The position numbers were made by a program, and so were the translations under genes. The notes under the pieces were generated by a model that was not told the DNA's origin, made no database searches, and saw nothing but the letters and a program-made list of their open reading frames with translations. 64,000 bases of DNA from Blattamonas nauphoetae (lineage: Eukaryota; Preaxostyla; Oxymonadida): the NCBI GenBank assembly GCA_033064195.1, contig JARBJD010000045.1, positions 248,001 to 312,000 on the forward strand. Direction: 5' to 3'. Numbering within the stretch: position 1 is the first letter of the stretch; the number at the start of each line of letters is the position of its first letter. Shown here piece after piece: positions 31,530 to 43,316 of the stretch.

Positions 31530-32460
31530 AGATGCCACTATTTGTTGCGATCAATGAGAACTCAAATACATCTCTTCCTCAACTTCTGCTCTTCCTGTTC
31601 TGTCTTCAATTTATCCTCGTTCCATCGAAGACTGGCCATCTCCTCCAAACACACTCCCTCTCTCACTCTCGTCTCTTCCTCTCTCTTCAGAGCCATGTCC
31701 TCCATTTCATCAGCCTCAGACACAACCATCTCCACACTTCCCACTTCACTCTTCCCTCTCAACCCCTCCCCCAATCCCATCCTCTCCTCCAACCCTCCAC
31801 ATGACTGAGCCTGCCTCCCCTTCACCGACAACACCACTCCCTTCAAAACTCACTCATCAACAGCTCCCTTCTCTTCACTCTCGACAGCTCTCGCTTTGTC
31901 TGCTCTCGCTGTTGCTCCTTGATCAGCTGTTCACTCGACAGGGACTCCAGTATCGCCAGCTGTCCTTGCAATCGCCAGTCAGCACTGACACATGGAGTGA
32001 GCGAAGGCGACGATGTGACGTGTGTCCGACCAGAATCGTGATCACATCGGAGACGGTGTGGCAAGCTACCAGGTTAGATGTGTCAGTGTTCTGTCGGTCT
32101 GTCTTCACGCCGCCCTGTCCGTGCGTGTTCTGTCTGCTCAAGTCAGTCAACAGCAATCTCGTCATTCCCGCGAGTGGTGTTGGGGTTGGCTTTGGCGAAG
32201 AGTGAGGGGACAGTCCGTCATCAGTTGCAGTGTCGTCGGCGAGAGCGACGAAAAGCGACTCTGAGCTTTGTCTGCTGCAGTGAAGAAAGGTGGAGAGACG
32301 TTGTGGAGGAAGGTCGCGCACTTTCTCGTCTTCCCAGTTCTTCCTTCTCATATCAACCAATCGTCACAATCGATCGATCGAGCAATGCATTGTCTTCCTC
32401 AAACGAGCACAGTGAGAGACTGGGAGTGGCAACAAAGGAGAAGGAGAGTGTGGCGACCAT
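31530..32460 (-). pseudogene. Coiled-coil tail remnant of unit C8-side, best-preserved acidic coil
   Basis: On the minus strand, 31846-31562 encodes EMVVSEADEMEDMALKREEE and RWNEDKLKTEQEEQKLRKR. Another frame (32064-31843) gives LQGQLAILESLSSEQLIKEQ. The two are out of frame with each other. Homologous blocks lie at 12885-13330 and, inverted, at 56140-56610. Confidence 0.5.
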
Positions 32461-32596
32461 CGAGCGAGACTGGTGATGGAGGATCTCACAGATGTTCAGT
32501 TTCATGTCCTCCACAGACATTACATCTGTCTCCCTCGTCGAAACACCAAGTTCGACCTCGTTCTGTTTGAAGTGAGTTGGAGTGTCGACGGGGCTT

Positions 32597-33046
32597 TCAC
32601 GGCAAGATTCGGCTGTATTGCGAGATGTTGGTTGCCAGCCTGCTCAGACGGACTGCGGAGGAGCAGATCTCCCTCCAACTTTTGACCGACACGGCAATGC
32701 TTTTATCGTCATCCGAAATGAACTCGTCGAGATTGGATTCGGAGCGAATGCTTTTGGAGTTGATGTCTGCGAAATCTTTTTTGCTGTTGATGCGCTCACT
32801 GTTGATCTCAGCGTCGTCCAGATACCAGCAGTGGGCAATGATGTCAGGATCGGCGACGATCAGGTCGGAGAAGAAGGAGTGCCAGATTTTGGTGTTGATG
32901 AGGTTGCTGGCGGAGGACACTTGGACGAGGGAGAACCGGAGGATCTCGTCGATGATTCCAATGTTCTTTGCGAAGATGACGAAGCACACAACAAGCGAGA
33001 CGGTGAAGAAGATGACGCTCACAACTGGTTCGAGGATGCACACCAC
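32597..33046 (-). pseudogene. Fragment of an unidentified membrane protein gene
   Basis: A 149-residue frame begins with a strong membrane helix (VVSVIFFTVSLVVCFVIFAK) and continues with a hydrophilic domain (IWHSFFSDLIVADPDIIAHC, WREICSSAVRLSRLATNISQ). Codon-like composition favours this strand over the long antisense frame 32582-33055. No start context is evident. Both ends meet repeated array sequence, so it is probably a truncated gene. Family unknown. Confidence 0.45.
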
Positions 33047-33049
33047 ATT

Positions 33050-33215
33050 CAGTGAAAGCCCGTTCCGCTCCTCACGCTCCTCTTCGACGAGGTTCGAGTG
33101 ACAAGATGCTCGTCGATTCTTCCGTGCTTTCTTCTTCCATTCTGGCGGCGTCGAGTGGAGTGTGTTTAACGATTCTTCGTGCCTGTCATGCTCTTCCCGT
33201 CAGTTCTTCCATTTC
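33050..33215 (-). repeat. Duplicate of the 20340-20510 segment
   Basis: About 160 bp is nearly identical to 20340-20510, including the relic KKARKNRRAS-type basic string on the minus strand. This marks an old segmental duplication. Confidence 0.5.
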
Positions 33216-33269
33216 TCATGAACACCTGTTCGTACATTTCGGAAAGCCCCAAACAAGCCATGCAAGGTT

Positions 33270-33670
33270 GAAAACGTTCGCTGGGTCCTGTCTGTTTCTA
33301 TTCCAGTTGTTGGAGGTTCATGCACAGCAGATTGTTCCATGTGATCGAGTTGTCTACAATCATTTTGGCATCGAATGTGTTTTTGTCGTTTTGCAGCTTT
33401 TCTTTGGTTCACATCTTCGAAGCCCTCATTCTCAACATTCGATGCACTGTCTGCCCTATCTGTCGCCGGGCTCCCCTTTTTTGTTCCATTCCTGCTGGAT
33501 GTGGTTCATTGAAGACAGAATGTTCCAGATTGTCTCATCGTATTCGAAGAATGCGAGACAACTTGGAAGCGTGAGAACGACAAGCATATCAAGAACACTT
33601 TCATGGTGCGTTTATAGAAAGGAGAGTTGTGGGGGAGTCGGGCGAGAAGAGCCACGAAGTGTTTCACGGC
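33270..33670 (-). pseudogene. Copy C7: C-terminal fragment of the 357-residue family
   Basis: Weak family sequence is readable from HFVALLARLPHNSPFYKRTM through a QQEWNK-like region to the terminal NNLL-type end. Several frame changes are present and the N-terminal two-thirds is missing. Confidence 0.6.
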
Positions 33671-34100
33671 CTTCGATTGACGGGCAGGACGCGGGAGGGG
33701 CTGAGATTCCGCTGTGATTCCTCCGACGGGAAAACACAACGTTGACGAGAGTTTCATGGACACGATGTCCCCTCGAATGTTGGTCAGGCTGGCATCTCGT
33801 CCTCTCAAGTTTCTTATTTTGGGGAGATAGACAGCTTAGAGAACGTTCTGGATGTGTCTTGAACTTGCAGGTGGAGGGAGGAGAGTGGCGAGGGATTTGT
33901 GTGTGTTGTCGTCTTCTTGAGATGGACAAAACGGTCTAATTTCAATTCCGAGCAGCGAAACAGGTGAGAGAGAATCCCATCATTTCCCGCAAACGAAACC
34001 ATGAGGTGGTGCCAGAGCCCACAAATATCACACACGAACAGTACTTGTGGTCCAAAAGAAGTCAGAAACCGTTCGAGTCTTCGCAGGTTCCGGTCTGCTT
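33671..34100. other. Gap without a supported gene
   Basis: The part from 33950 to 34100 is the shared 3' tail downstream of C8. The remainder, 33671-33950, shows only short frames with no recognisable motif. Confidence 0.4.
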
Positions 34101-35174
34101 CTACCATGCATATGGAAGGTTCGTGCCGAACAGGTTGTTCCATCTGATCGATTTCTCAACAATCGCTCTTCCGAAGTAATTATTTTGGTCGTTTCGCAGT
34201 TTTGCCTCAATCACATCTTCCATGCCCTCCATTCTCAGCATTCGATGCACTGTCTTCCCCATCTCTCGCACTTCTCCGCTTTGTTCGTTCCATTCCCGCT
34301 GGTGATTGTTCATTTCAATCAGAAAATCCCAGATTGACGAATCACGTTCGAAGAATGTCAGACAACTTGGTATTGTGAGAACGACTGGCATATGAAGAAC
34401 GATTTCCATCGTCGGTTGATAATATGGAGATATTCGGACGAGGTGGGTGAGTAGCAACAGAAAATTCTCGGATTGCTCAGCATCGATGATCGAAAAGCGG
34501 TTCACGCACAAATGCCGAATATACTTCTCCGAAGGAACGAGAACTTGCTTCAAGATCGTATCATAAACAGCTTGTTGTCCATTCCCATCTTCAATTCCGA
34601 GTTTTTTGAGACAATTCGGAGTTGCGAGCCAGGTCGAACAGATGATGGTTTTCATGAGATTGATGTGGATATCGACTGCTTCGGCGAATGGAAGAGACAG
34701 TAGATTGAGAGATGGGATGAGTTGAGGGATCAGATCAGCTTTGACAAGGGCAAGGCGGCGTTTTGAGGATGCGTTCCGGATCAGACTTGCGAGCATCTCC
34801 ATTGCTGGTGTGGTAATAGCTGGATTGGGTGAAGAAACGAGTATAAAAATGCACTGTACGAAGTTGGTCAATGAATCATCAGAGGGCGATGCAAGGCTGA
34901 AGAGAAAAGCATCTGTTGCGGATAGATCTCGTGGACGCACACATTTGAGAAGTTTCACAGCTTTGGCTTCCAACGAGGCATCAAGTGCAGGATGGGACTT
35001 CAACGTGGCAACGAGAGATCGAAATACAATTGCCTTTTCATTTTCAGATCCAGGATCGTCGTCGCTCCAATTCAGGAAAGGAGAACTATTCATTGAAAAT
35101 GGCAACGAAGTAGACGACAGATCAGAGCGTTCTGTCTTTGAGGAAGGCAGTATTTTCTTGTCAATCTCGGTCAT
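34101..35174 (-). CDS. Copy C8 of the 357-residue family
   Basis: The ATG at 35174 gives 357 residues (MTEIDKKILPSSKTERSDLS), N-terminal block NSSPFLNWSDDDPGSENEKA. All family motifs are intact, including LALVKADLIPQLIPSLN, PSEKYIRHLCVNRFSIIDAE and MLRMEGMEDVIEAKLRND. The upstream GACCCATAACGAG motif is 25 bp before the start. Confidence 0.85.
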   Translation of the reverse strand: MTEIDKKILPSSKTERSDLSSTSLPFSMNSSPFLNWSDDDPGSENEKAIVFRSLVATLKSHPALDASLEAKAVKLLKCVRPRDLSATDAFLFSLASPSDDSLTNFVQCIFILVSSPNPAITTPAMEMLASLIRNASSKRRLALVKADLIPQLIPSLNLLSLPFAEAVDIHINLMKTIICSTWLATPNCLKKLGIEDGNGQQAVYDTILKQVLVPSEKYIRHLCVNRFSIIDAEQSENFLLLLTHLVRISPYYQPTMEIVLHMPVVLTIPSCLTFFERDSSIWDFLIEMNNHQREWNEQSGEVREMGKTVHRMLRMEGMEDVIEAKLRNDQNNYFGRAIVEKSIRWNNLFGTNLPYAW

Positions 35175-35819
35175 TCTGTTTGATTCAGCGAAAAAATGCT
35201 CGTTATGGGTCAGAAGAATGAATCAGTGAAACAAAGATAATGAGATGAAAGAATCGGTGAAAAGGAAGAACAAAGAATCAGATCATGAGGACTGAGATTA
35301 GCGATGAATCAAGAGGAAGTTAGGAGGGAGAAGGAGCAATTGATGAGATCAATTCGTTTCAAACGATGTCACAAAGACGTGGCAGGGTGGTTCCGGCATC
35401 ACTTGTGTGCATGTCATGGTTTCGCTCTGTGCAAGGACACAACAAGAAGACTCCTGTCAGACTGACGAAAAAGCGCATCTTTTTCGACACACACGATGAT
35501 GTGTCCATCAACTGTGGTCAACTCGTTCCAAACACAACGTCATCACTTACGAAGGACGAGGAGAGGCGAGCTGTGGACATCCTGACAAACGTATTTTTGG
35601 GAGAATTCAGGCGAAGAGGTTGGGAAATGCGAGTCTCCTCTGCATTCTCAGCCACCCAAAAGCCATCTTCCATTCGCCGACCACATTCCTCCCGTTTTGA
35701 CGTTTCGGCCGGGTATCCATCATTCCTCCACCACATCCACAATCCGCCACTCATCCCAAAACGAAGAGGGACAAACGGTGATTGTGAGAAAGAAGGGCAG
35801 GACTGAACGAACACAATCA
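35175..35819. other. Gap between C8 and remnant C9
   Basis: The first 110 bp is the conserved 5' flank of C8. Plus-strand 35366-35806 has an open frame of 146 codons, but composition and lack of motifs make it doubtful. Confidence 0.35.
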
Positions 35820-36110
35820 TGAGTTGAGGAGAACGGCAGACGACCCGTCTCAAGACCCTCTCACAAACAGCTTGTTGCTCGTTCTCATCTTTGATTGTAC
35901 CGCATGCGAGACCAGGTGGGGCGGCGAGACGAAGTGAGTCGACAATGATGGGAATGAGAGAAGGGTGGACTTCTTCTGCTTCTTCAAAGGAAAGAGACAG
36001 CCGATCGAGAATGATGACGAGTCGAGGCATCAGATCAGCTGCGAGGAGCGAACAGAGCAGCATCACATTTCTCAGCATCTCCATTGCAGGCGTGCACAAC
36101 ACACTCGCCC
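35820..36110 (-). pseudogene. Copy C9: central fragment of the 357-residue family
   Basis: The minus-strand frame contains AMEMLRNVMLLCSLLAADLM, PRLVIILDRLSLSFEEAEEV and KDENEQQAVCERVLRRVVCR. These match the middle third of the family and then run into unrelated sequence on both sides. Confidence 0.65.
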
Positions 36111-36848
36111 CGATGGAGGGTGCGCTGTGCCATCGTCCAGCCAGTCCAATTGGCTCACAGACTCGGCCTTGTCGTTCTTCACACGTCTTCCCATCCACAG
36201 CAAACAATCGACGAGAAGAACCTGCTTCAACAGTTTCATGGAAAGGTGTGGAATGGTTCGTCGGACATTCCTTGTGCATCCTTCGTCTTCCATCTCAGTT
36301 TGAGTCCACAACAGGAAGAGTAGTGTGAGCTGAGCAAAAGAATGACTCCTCTTCGCCTCCTGACCAGATCCATCCATCCACTTCGACGAACAGGAACAAA
36401 ACTCCAGCAGTCCTGATCATGTGTGAAGACACTTCGGAGATTCCTGTTTCAGGAAATGCCACCGACGCATTGCCTTCCATAGACGAGGAGGGCGAGTGCG
36501 GACGTGAATTCAAAACAAAACGGAAATGGGGGCTGAGAATTGCTGTCGCTCTGTCAAGCGATCGGTTGTTACGAAGCGGGAGTCAGGGAGATGGAGTAAT
36601 TCGGGGTTGATTCTTCGTTTTCGTATATTTTCAGAATGCTTGTTTTGGGACGATCCTGTGAGTGTGGTCGGCTTTTGTTGGGAAATGATGTGGACGATGG
36701 TTGCAATGAATAAAGTGTTAGATCCAATCGTTCTGGAAAACCAAACCATGAAGTGGCATTTGAGTCGAGAAAGGTCATACACCAACAGTGCTTGTGGTCC
36801 AAAAGAAGTCAGAAACATGTCGAAATGTTCGCTGGTTCTCGTCGGTTT
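36111..36848. other. Gap with 5' flank relics and shared tail
   Basis: Minus-strand 36290-36420 encodes IRTAGVLFLFVEVDGW, a relic of the same membrane gene seen at 15300. The segment 36700-36848 is the conserved tail downstream of C10. The rest holds no supported gene. Confidence 0.4.
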
Positions 36849-37244
36849 CTATCGATGCTTTGGAAGGTTCATGCCCTGCAGGTTGTTCCATCGGATCGAT
36901 TCGTCAACAATCAATCCCCCATAGGATGGCTTTCTGTTGGTTCGCAGCTTTTCTTCGCACACATCTTCAAAGCCCTCCATTCTCAACATACGAAGCACTG
37001 TCTTCCCCATTTGTTGATAATCACTCCTTCCAATTCTCCATCTCCGCTGGGCTTCGATCATGTGAAACAGAAAATGATAGATTGACGCAGCATTTTCGAA
37101 GAATGTGAGACAACTTGGGAGCGTGAGAATGACTGGCATATTCAAAACAAATTCCATCGTCGGTTGACAATAAAGAGACATTTCGAGGAGTCGAGGAAGA
37201 AGCGTCATTAATTCGGTAGATTGCTTACCATCGACGATCGAATA

Positions 37245-38862
37245 CAGTCAGTCGGACTGTTGAGTAATTTGTAACCGGTCATGTCATTGTCGAAACTGTA
37301 GAATTCTTGTTTTCTTCGAAAATGAAAAAAGTACCAGACCTTAGTCAGTCTCGTGTATCACACTTCCACATCCTGTCAAAATTGATGGTCAGCTTTCCTA
37401 AAAACGATTCATTCACGTATGCTGATCAGATTGTTCGACTGTCGTGGTCATCGAATGCTGACGGGATAAAGAAACTAATCGAACTGGAAAAAACTTCGAT
37501 ACATGGAACGATCCCAAGACAACTCATCGCAGATATAGTGGGTTGTACACCATCGCAAGTCTCCCAAATTCGACACGGCTCTTACTACGTTCCAGTAGAG
37601 GAAAAGAAAAACAGCATACTATCACGAAAGCAGAAAGAAGAACTACTAAATTTGATCAAGGAGGACAGTTTGAGAGGCCAGCCATGGATCCCATCTCAAA
37701 TATTTGATTGGGTTTCCGAAAAACCAATCGAACGGACATCAACCGAACTTTCCCATATGACTTTGTTCGGTTGAATTCGAAGGAGATCGCTCTTCATTCC
37801 ACTGCTCCGATGACTTCTTCAAGAACGGCTGTAAGAATTCAAGACATCGACGAATATATGACACACCTCGAATCACTCATCAAAACGGTTCATCCACTTC
37901 TGTTCATCAACGCCGATGAGGTCGGCTATCAGCCTAAACAAGACTCGATTGGTCATTGCGTGGTTGGTGCTGTCGAACTTTCTGCGAAACCTCTTCATTT
38001 TCCAGTTCCGCAAACTGTCCCCGTTTCTCTGCGATGGCCGCGATCTCCCTTCATGGAAAAGCACTCCCCCTTCACTGTGTGTTGCGTGCTCCCATGGACG
38101 AGAAGGACTTAGAAAAGATGGGAATAATGGATGAGGACCAAATGGTGGTTGAGGAAAATGAGAAAGGAGGATTTACACAGGAGAAATTTGATAGTTGGTT
38201 GGAGAATGTTCTCCTTGACTACGTGACCGAACAGCGAACCATACTACGAAAGCCGAAAGCACCAGCTGTTCTCCTTGTGGACAACTCCAGTGTCCATCTT
38301 GGAGAAGCGGCTGAGCTGACTCTCTCAAATGCTGGTATCGCCCTCTACACTCCCACCGAATGCCACGCACTATCTACAGCCACTAGACTGCGTGACATTC
38401 GGTATCATGAAACGACAACTCTCACGTCTCAAATACGACGACAACTCGTCATCAATTGGTCGTTGTCTTCAGCAATTCTTGAGTGCATTTCAGTCAGCCA
38501 CCACAGGAGAGAACATCAGAGCAGCTTTTCAGCGAGCGGGTCTGGAGGTCTTCTATGGGAATGATGGAGAACAATGCCGAGTGTCTCAATCCCGTTTTGA
38601 GGTGATTAAGGAAAACGTAAGATCGGACAACAAGGCCTGGGAGAGTCGAGCAAAGGAAGCAAAAGTAACTCTCAAACAAAAGAAGTTTGGTCTCCAGAAC
38701 CACGAAGCCCCCTTCTAATACACTCTTTCCATTCATGAAACTTTCTCACAACTTCACGACTCTTTCAGTTTCTTTGTTTTTGTAAAACCGAGAAATCATT
38801 CAAGAATGAAGAATGGGGCTCGATTACGAGAGTTACAAATTACTCAACAGTCCGACCGACTG
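37245..38862 (+). mobile_element. pogo-like (Tc1/mariner superfamily) DNA transposon
   Basis: The element is 1618 bp with 31-bp terminal inverted repeats (37245-37275 and 38832-38862; one mismatch; outer bases CAGTCRGTCGGACTGTTGAG). It is flanked by TA duplications at 37243 and 38863. It encodes a single broken transposase in the plus direction. The nearly perfect ends suggest fairly recent movement. Confidence 0.92.
37319..38718 (+). pseudogene. pogo/CENP-B-like DDE transposase, frameshifted
   Basis: The N-terminal part (from 37319) has a helix-turn-helix-like segment (IADIVGCTPSQVSQIRHGSY). The DDE_1-type core follows: LFINADEVGYQPKQDS, then APAVLLVDNSSVHLGEAAEL, then LPPNATHYLQPLDCVTFGIM and ATTGENIRAAFQRAGL. 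These lie in three frames, with changes near 37760, 38030 and 38360, so at least three frameshifts have accumulated and the copy is not autonomous. Confidence 0.85.
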
Positions 38863-39599
38863 TATCGGTTCACGCACAAATGGCCAATATACATCTCCGA
38901 TGGGGCGATAGCTTGTCTGGAGATTGTCTCGTGAACAGCTTGTGGTTCATTCTGATTTTGAATTTTGAGTCGATACAGTCCATCTGGAGTTGCGAGCCAA
39001 AAGGATTTGTTGATGCTTTTCATGAGATATATGTGGATATTGCCTGCTTCTGTAAATGAAAGAGACAGTAGATTGAGATTGTTGATGAGTTGAGGGATCA
39101 GATTAGCGTTAACGAGGGCAAGTCGGACTTTTGGTGAACTGTTCTCGATCAGAATTTTGAGCATCAGCATTGCAGCTGTGGTAATTGTTGTACTGGAAGA
39201 AGAGACGAGCACCACAATCGACTGTACGAAGTTTGTCGAAGATTTGTCAATGGTTCGCCCAAAGTTGCTGATGAAATCATCTGCCTTTTTTTCATCATCC
39301 GGTTGCACTGATTCCAGAAATTTCACTGCTTTCGCATCCAAAGATACATCAAGAACAGGCTTCAACTTCAATGTGGCAACGAGAGATCGAAAGACAACGG
39401 CTGTTTTACGTACAGATTTAAAAGGCTTTTCGGTCCAATTCAGGAACGGTGAGCAATCCATTGAATATCGAAATTGAGAGAAGGACAAATCAGAGCGTGC
39501 TAGACTCGAGGAGTTGGCTGTTTTATTGTCAATCGCGGTCTTTTTGTAGGATTCGGAGTTCAATCACTCGTTATGGGTCAGAAAACAATCGTGAGAAAC

Positions 39600-39960
39600 A
39601 AAGAGTGTGAGATGAACTGCCCATCGTAAATGAAGAAATGAATCATCCAACTTCGATTGAAGGAATCCAGGAAGGAAGAAGAAGCCCTTTAACGGCAGAA
39701 ATGAAGATTGGCATCAGTCTGTTGAGAGACGACGAACGAACCAAGTCAACAGTGAAGACCCGGCACAACATCCTTCACAGATCGAGCCATTCAATCAGAA
39801 TCCCCAAAGATCATTCCAAACCTCCAGATATCCCGACAAGGAAGATGAGAAAGTGTTGAACTCACAGCTCGAATAAAACGACGCTTTCAATCGAATCGTC
39901 GGCTTTCTCAACAGCCTGTCCTGCTGTGCGAGATTCCTCCTTCGGAGAGGCGGCTCATGA
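39600..39960 (-). repeat. Repeated 5' flank upstream of C10
   Basis: This is a paralogue of 15072-15480 and 18650-19040. It ends in the conserved border with CTCGCACAGCAGGACAGG on the minus strand. Confidence 0.5.
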
Positions 39961-39971
39961 ATGAAGATGTG

Positions 39972-40490
39972 CAGGCTTCTGATTTGATCCCAGTGATCCC
40001 AGTCGGATCTGATGTCACCAAATACCTACAATACCATTTCGTTTCTTTCATTTCAAAAAAGTCTTCTTATATATGATATTTGAATGGAAAAAAGAGTAAA
40101 AAGGAAAATGGTCACTTCATAGATGATGAAAATGCGAACTTTGGGTTCTGATGATTTCGTCAGTTCTTACTCAAAAATCACAAAAACAAATCGCAAATGC
40201 GTTAGTATGCGTAATTTGATGGGATTTACTCACTGATTTTAGTCAATGAAGGGAATACATCGAAAATAGAAATGTTGGTGAATTTGATCGTGTGTGTTTT
40301 TGGGAAATAAGAGCTAACTGAACGATAGAAGAGTAATATGTGAAAACAAGAAGTGAATTGAACATCATAGATGAAGTGATAATGTGAAAATCTCAAAGAA
40401 AAAGAGTTGAGATTTGATCTCAGTTAAAATTTGGGGACTGACATCAATTGATGTCAGTTTTACCTGTTTTGATGCCACCACTCAGATGCC
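39972..40490. mobile_element. 519-bp non-autonomous insert with 10-bp target duplication (MULE-like)
   Basis: TGAAGATGTG stands directly on both sides (39962-39971 and 40491-40500). Removing one copy plus the insert restores the array sequence seen at 19035-19050. The insert is AT-rich, noncoding, and has weak inverted ends (GGCTTCTGA against GGCATCTGA). It holds a perfect 18-bp palindrome near 40439. A 9-11 bp duplication is typical of Mutator-like elements; the family assignment is inference. Confidence 0.65.
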
Positions 40491-40500
40491 TGAAGATGTG

Positions 40501-41170
40501 TGTTGGTTTTTGTCGGTTTCGATTCCTGTTCTTGAAGGCTCATGCCCAGCTGGTTGTTTCATCTGTTCAGAAAGACGTGTCGTCACCGACGAGACAGCTG
40601 AAGCGATCAGAAGCGAGTGTCGACCACGCTGGAACTTGACTCGCCACTGTCGTCATCCATCCAAAGTGTACATTGTTCAGTCCAACCAAGTTCCTCAACA
40701 CCATCCAGTTCGACACATCTCCTCCTCCCCAATCTCCTTTGCGATCGGTCAGCAGCCCTCCTTCGACAATGTCCACCGAGTCTTCCATTCTCATCTGTCG
40801 AAGAAAGACCTTCACCGACTCGCATTGTTCTCCATCGCTCATGTTCTGTTCTAGCAACATCGTGACTGTCAAAACAGAAACTGGAGTCGACACGTCGGAG
40901 TGTGAAGTAGATTCATGGCTCGAGAAAGGAAGGAAGACGGACAGCGCACAAAAGAGGGTGAGAGTCGGTGGGAGGACGGGATAGATTCTGGCACGGCGGG
41001 GAAGAACAACCCCAAACGAAGAAGATGGGAGATCGCTGAGTGTGCACAATTCAACGGATTGGCTGAGTTCGAGTCTTCGCTGTTCCTGTTTGATCCAAAA
41101 TACGTCGTGGAAGGTTCATGCTCAGCGTGAGATTCTGAATGATGGAACAGTTTGTCACTTTCTGTCCATT
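40501..41170 (-). pseudogene. Third decayed divergent family relative
   Basis: It contains FLRQMRMEDSVDIVEGGLLT and RRARIYPVLPPTL on the minus strand. It is closely similar to 15540-15830 and 19050-19600. Confidence 0.5.
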
Positions 41171-41189
41171 CCATCCTGTTTCACTGTTG

Positions 41190-42205
41190 AGCTGCCTTGG
41201 TTCTGCCACATCATCTGCTATTGGAGGGGTGAGTGTGTTGATCCTTCACTCTCGACAGCCCTCTCATCGTCTGCTCCGGTTCCTACTTCGTCATCTGGTG
41301 CAACTCGACAGGGGCTTCGCTGTCCCCAGCTGTCCTTCCAATCACCACACAGCACCAGTGCATGAACTCAGCGACCGGAACGATGTCATGTGCACTCAGC
41401 TCGACTCGTGGTCACTGCAGAAACGATATGGCAAGTCGCGATGGCGGTCGTGTCGGTGTTCTGCTACTCTGTCTGTACACCAGCGTGTTCGCTTGGGCTC
41501 CTTCCCCTCAAATCAGCCAACAGTAATCACGTCCTTCCCTCAGGTGCGGTCGGGGTCGAGTCGGGCGAAGAGTGAGGGGACAGCGTGTGGTCAGTTGCTG
41601 TGTTGGCGAGAGGGATGAAAAGCGACTCCGAGCTTCGTCTGCCGCGATGAAGAAAGGTGGAGAGATGTGGGGGAGGACAGTCGCGCACTTTCTCATCTTC
41701 AATCTCTCCCTCACATCCATATCAGGACAACGCGTTCTGTTTGTCCACCATTCGGCCACTTCGAGTTCCTCCGCAGCTCTTCCTCGTTTCCATCTCACAC
41801 TTCTCCATTCAACGCATCCTCGCTTGCCTTTCGATTCTTCTTCCTCCATCTCTCTCTTCCAACTCTCGCCCACAAAACTCGACTTCTGAGTCCTGATCTT
41901 TTTCGTCATCGCTGTGTCGTTTCTCGTCACTTCTTCGTTCTTGCTATACATCTCAACTTCACGAGTATGTCCACATTGACGCATTGGATTCCACAACGGA
42001 GCAGTGCGAGGAGCGCGAGAGTGGCGGCGAAGGAGAAGGAAAGTGTGGTGACCATCGAGCGAGACTGGCGAGAGAGAAGCCAAATCGGTCAGGCAAACCA
42101 AACCATGAGGTGATGCCAGAGCCGACAAAGATCACACACAAAAAGTGTTTGCTGTCCAATAAAGGTCAGAAACAGGTCGAAAGAGACGCTGGTTCTGGAC
42201 TGTTT
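41190..42205 (-). repeat. Tail region of unit C11
   Basis: It carries coiled-coil and membrane-gene relics on the minus strand (DGHHTFLLLRRHSRAPRTAP, ISPPFFIAADEARSRFSSLS), all broken. The last 130 bp is the shared 3' tail of C11. Confidence 0.4.
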
Positions 42206-43279
42206 CTATTCCTGTTCCGGAACGTTCATGCCTAGAAAGTTGTTCAATTCGATCGATTTGTCAACAATACCACCTCCGATGTCCCCGTTCTTGTCATTTA
42301 GAAGCGTTTCCTCCATCTCATCTTCGATGCCCTCCTTTCTCAACATTCAATGGATTGTTTTCCACATCTTTCGCTCATCTCCTTTTGTTTTGTTCCATTC
42401 CTGCTGGGCATCGATCATTTCCCACAGAAAATAATAGATTGAGTAATCATTTTCGAAGACTGTGAGAAAATTTGGGATCGTGAAAACGACTGGCATATCA
42501 ATGATGAAATCCATTGTTGGTTGAGAACACGGACATATTCGGAGGAGGTGGACAATGAGATCCCTAATATAAAAGGATATCTCACCGTCGACGATCGAAA
42601 AGCGGTTGACGCACAAATGGCCAATATACTGCTCTGAATGTTTCATCACTTGCTTCAAAATAGTATCATGAACAACTTGATGTTCATTCTGATCTGTAAT
42701 TTTGAGTTGCTCGAGTCCATCCGGAGTTGCGAGCTTGAGAGAAGACCTGGCGATATTCATGAGATGGAGGTGGATATCGACTGCTTTTGCAAAAGAGAGA
42801 GACTGTGGATTGAGATTGATGATGAGTTGAGTGATCAGATCAGCTTGGACGAGGGCAAGGAGGACTTCTGGTGAAATGGTGGCGAGCAGTCTTTGGAGCA
42901 TCTCCATTGCTGCAGTTTTGATGACATGACTGGCAGCAGAAACGAACACCACAATGGACTGTACGAAGTCTGGAGAAGAGTTACCAGAACTCGATTGAAG
43001 GCTGTTGAGAAAAGCACCTGTTAATGATTGAGTTCGTGGATGCACTGATCTGAGAAGTTTCACTGCTTTTGTTTCCAGTGAGTCATCAAGTTCAGGCTGT
43101 AACTTCAATGTCGCAATAAGAGATTGAAAGACAACGGCTCTTTCGTGTTCAGAGCCTAACTTTTGTTCGCTCCAATTCAGGAAAGCATCACAATCTAGAG
43201 AACATGAAAAGCAGTGTGAAGAGATACCAAGGCAAGGAGAATCAGGGGATGGGTTAATCGTCAAGTCAATTGCTGTCAT
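42206..43279 (-). pseudogene. Copy C11 of the 357-residue family with one nonsense codon
   Basis: From the ATG at 43279 (MTAIDLTINPSPDSPCLGIS) the frame is open for 310 codons. It stops at a TGA (42347-42349), where relatives have CGA in KTVHRMLRMEG. Beyond it, 46 more family codons run to the normal stop at 42206. The N-terminal block is the third type (SCSLDCDAFLNWSEQKL), shared with C15 and C18. A product 46 residues short is possible. Confidence 0.8.
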
Positions 43280-43316
43280 TTTGTCGGATTCGGAATGCAA
43301 TCGCTCGTTATGGATC

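Larger units (their letters stand above)
36849..39540 (-). pseudogene. Copy C10 of the 357-residue family, split by a pogo-like transposon
   Basis: The N-terminal part (about 39540 to 38865) and C-terminal part (37242 to 36849) join exactly within CVNRYS-IVDG when the transposon and one TA are removed. The usual start ATG (before TAID) reads AAG, so the start codon is also lost. No further stop is obvious in the remaining frame. Confidence 0.85.

Noticed and set aside
32582-33055. 158-codon plus-strand frame rich in Asp/Val/Gly
   Set aside because: It is antisense to a frame with a clear membrane helix. Its composition is typical of a shadow frame.
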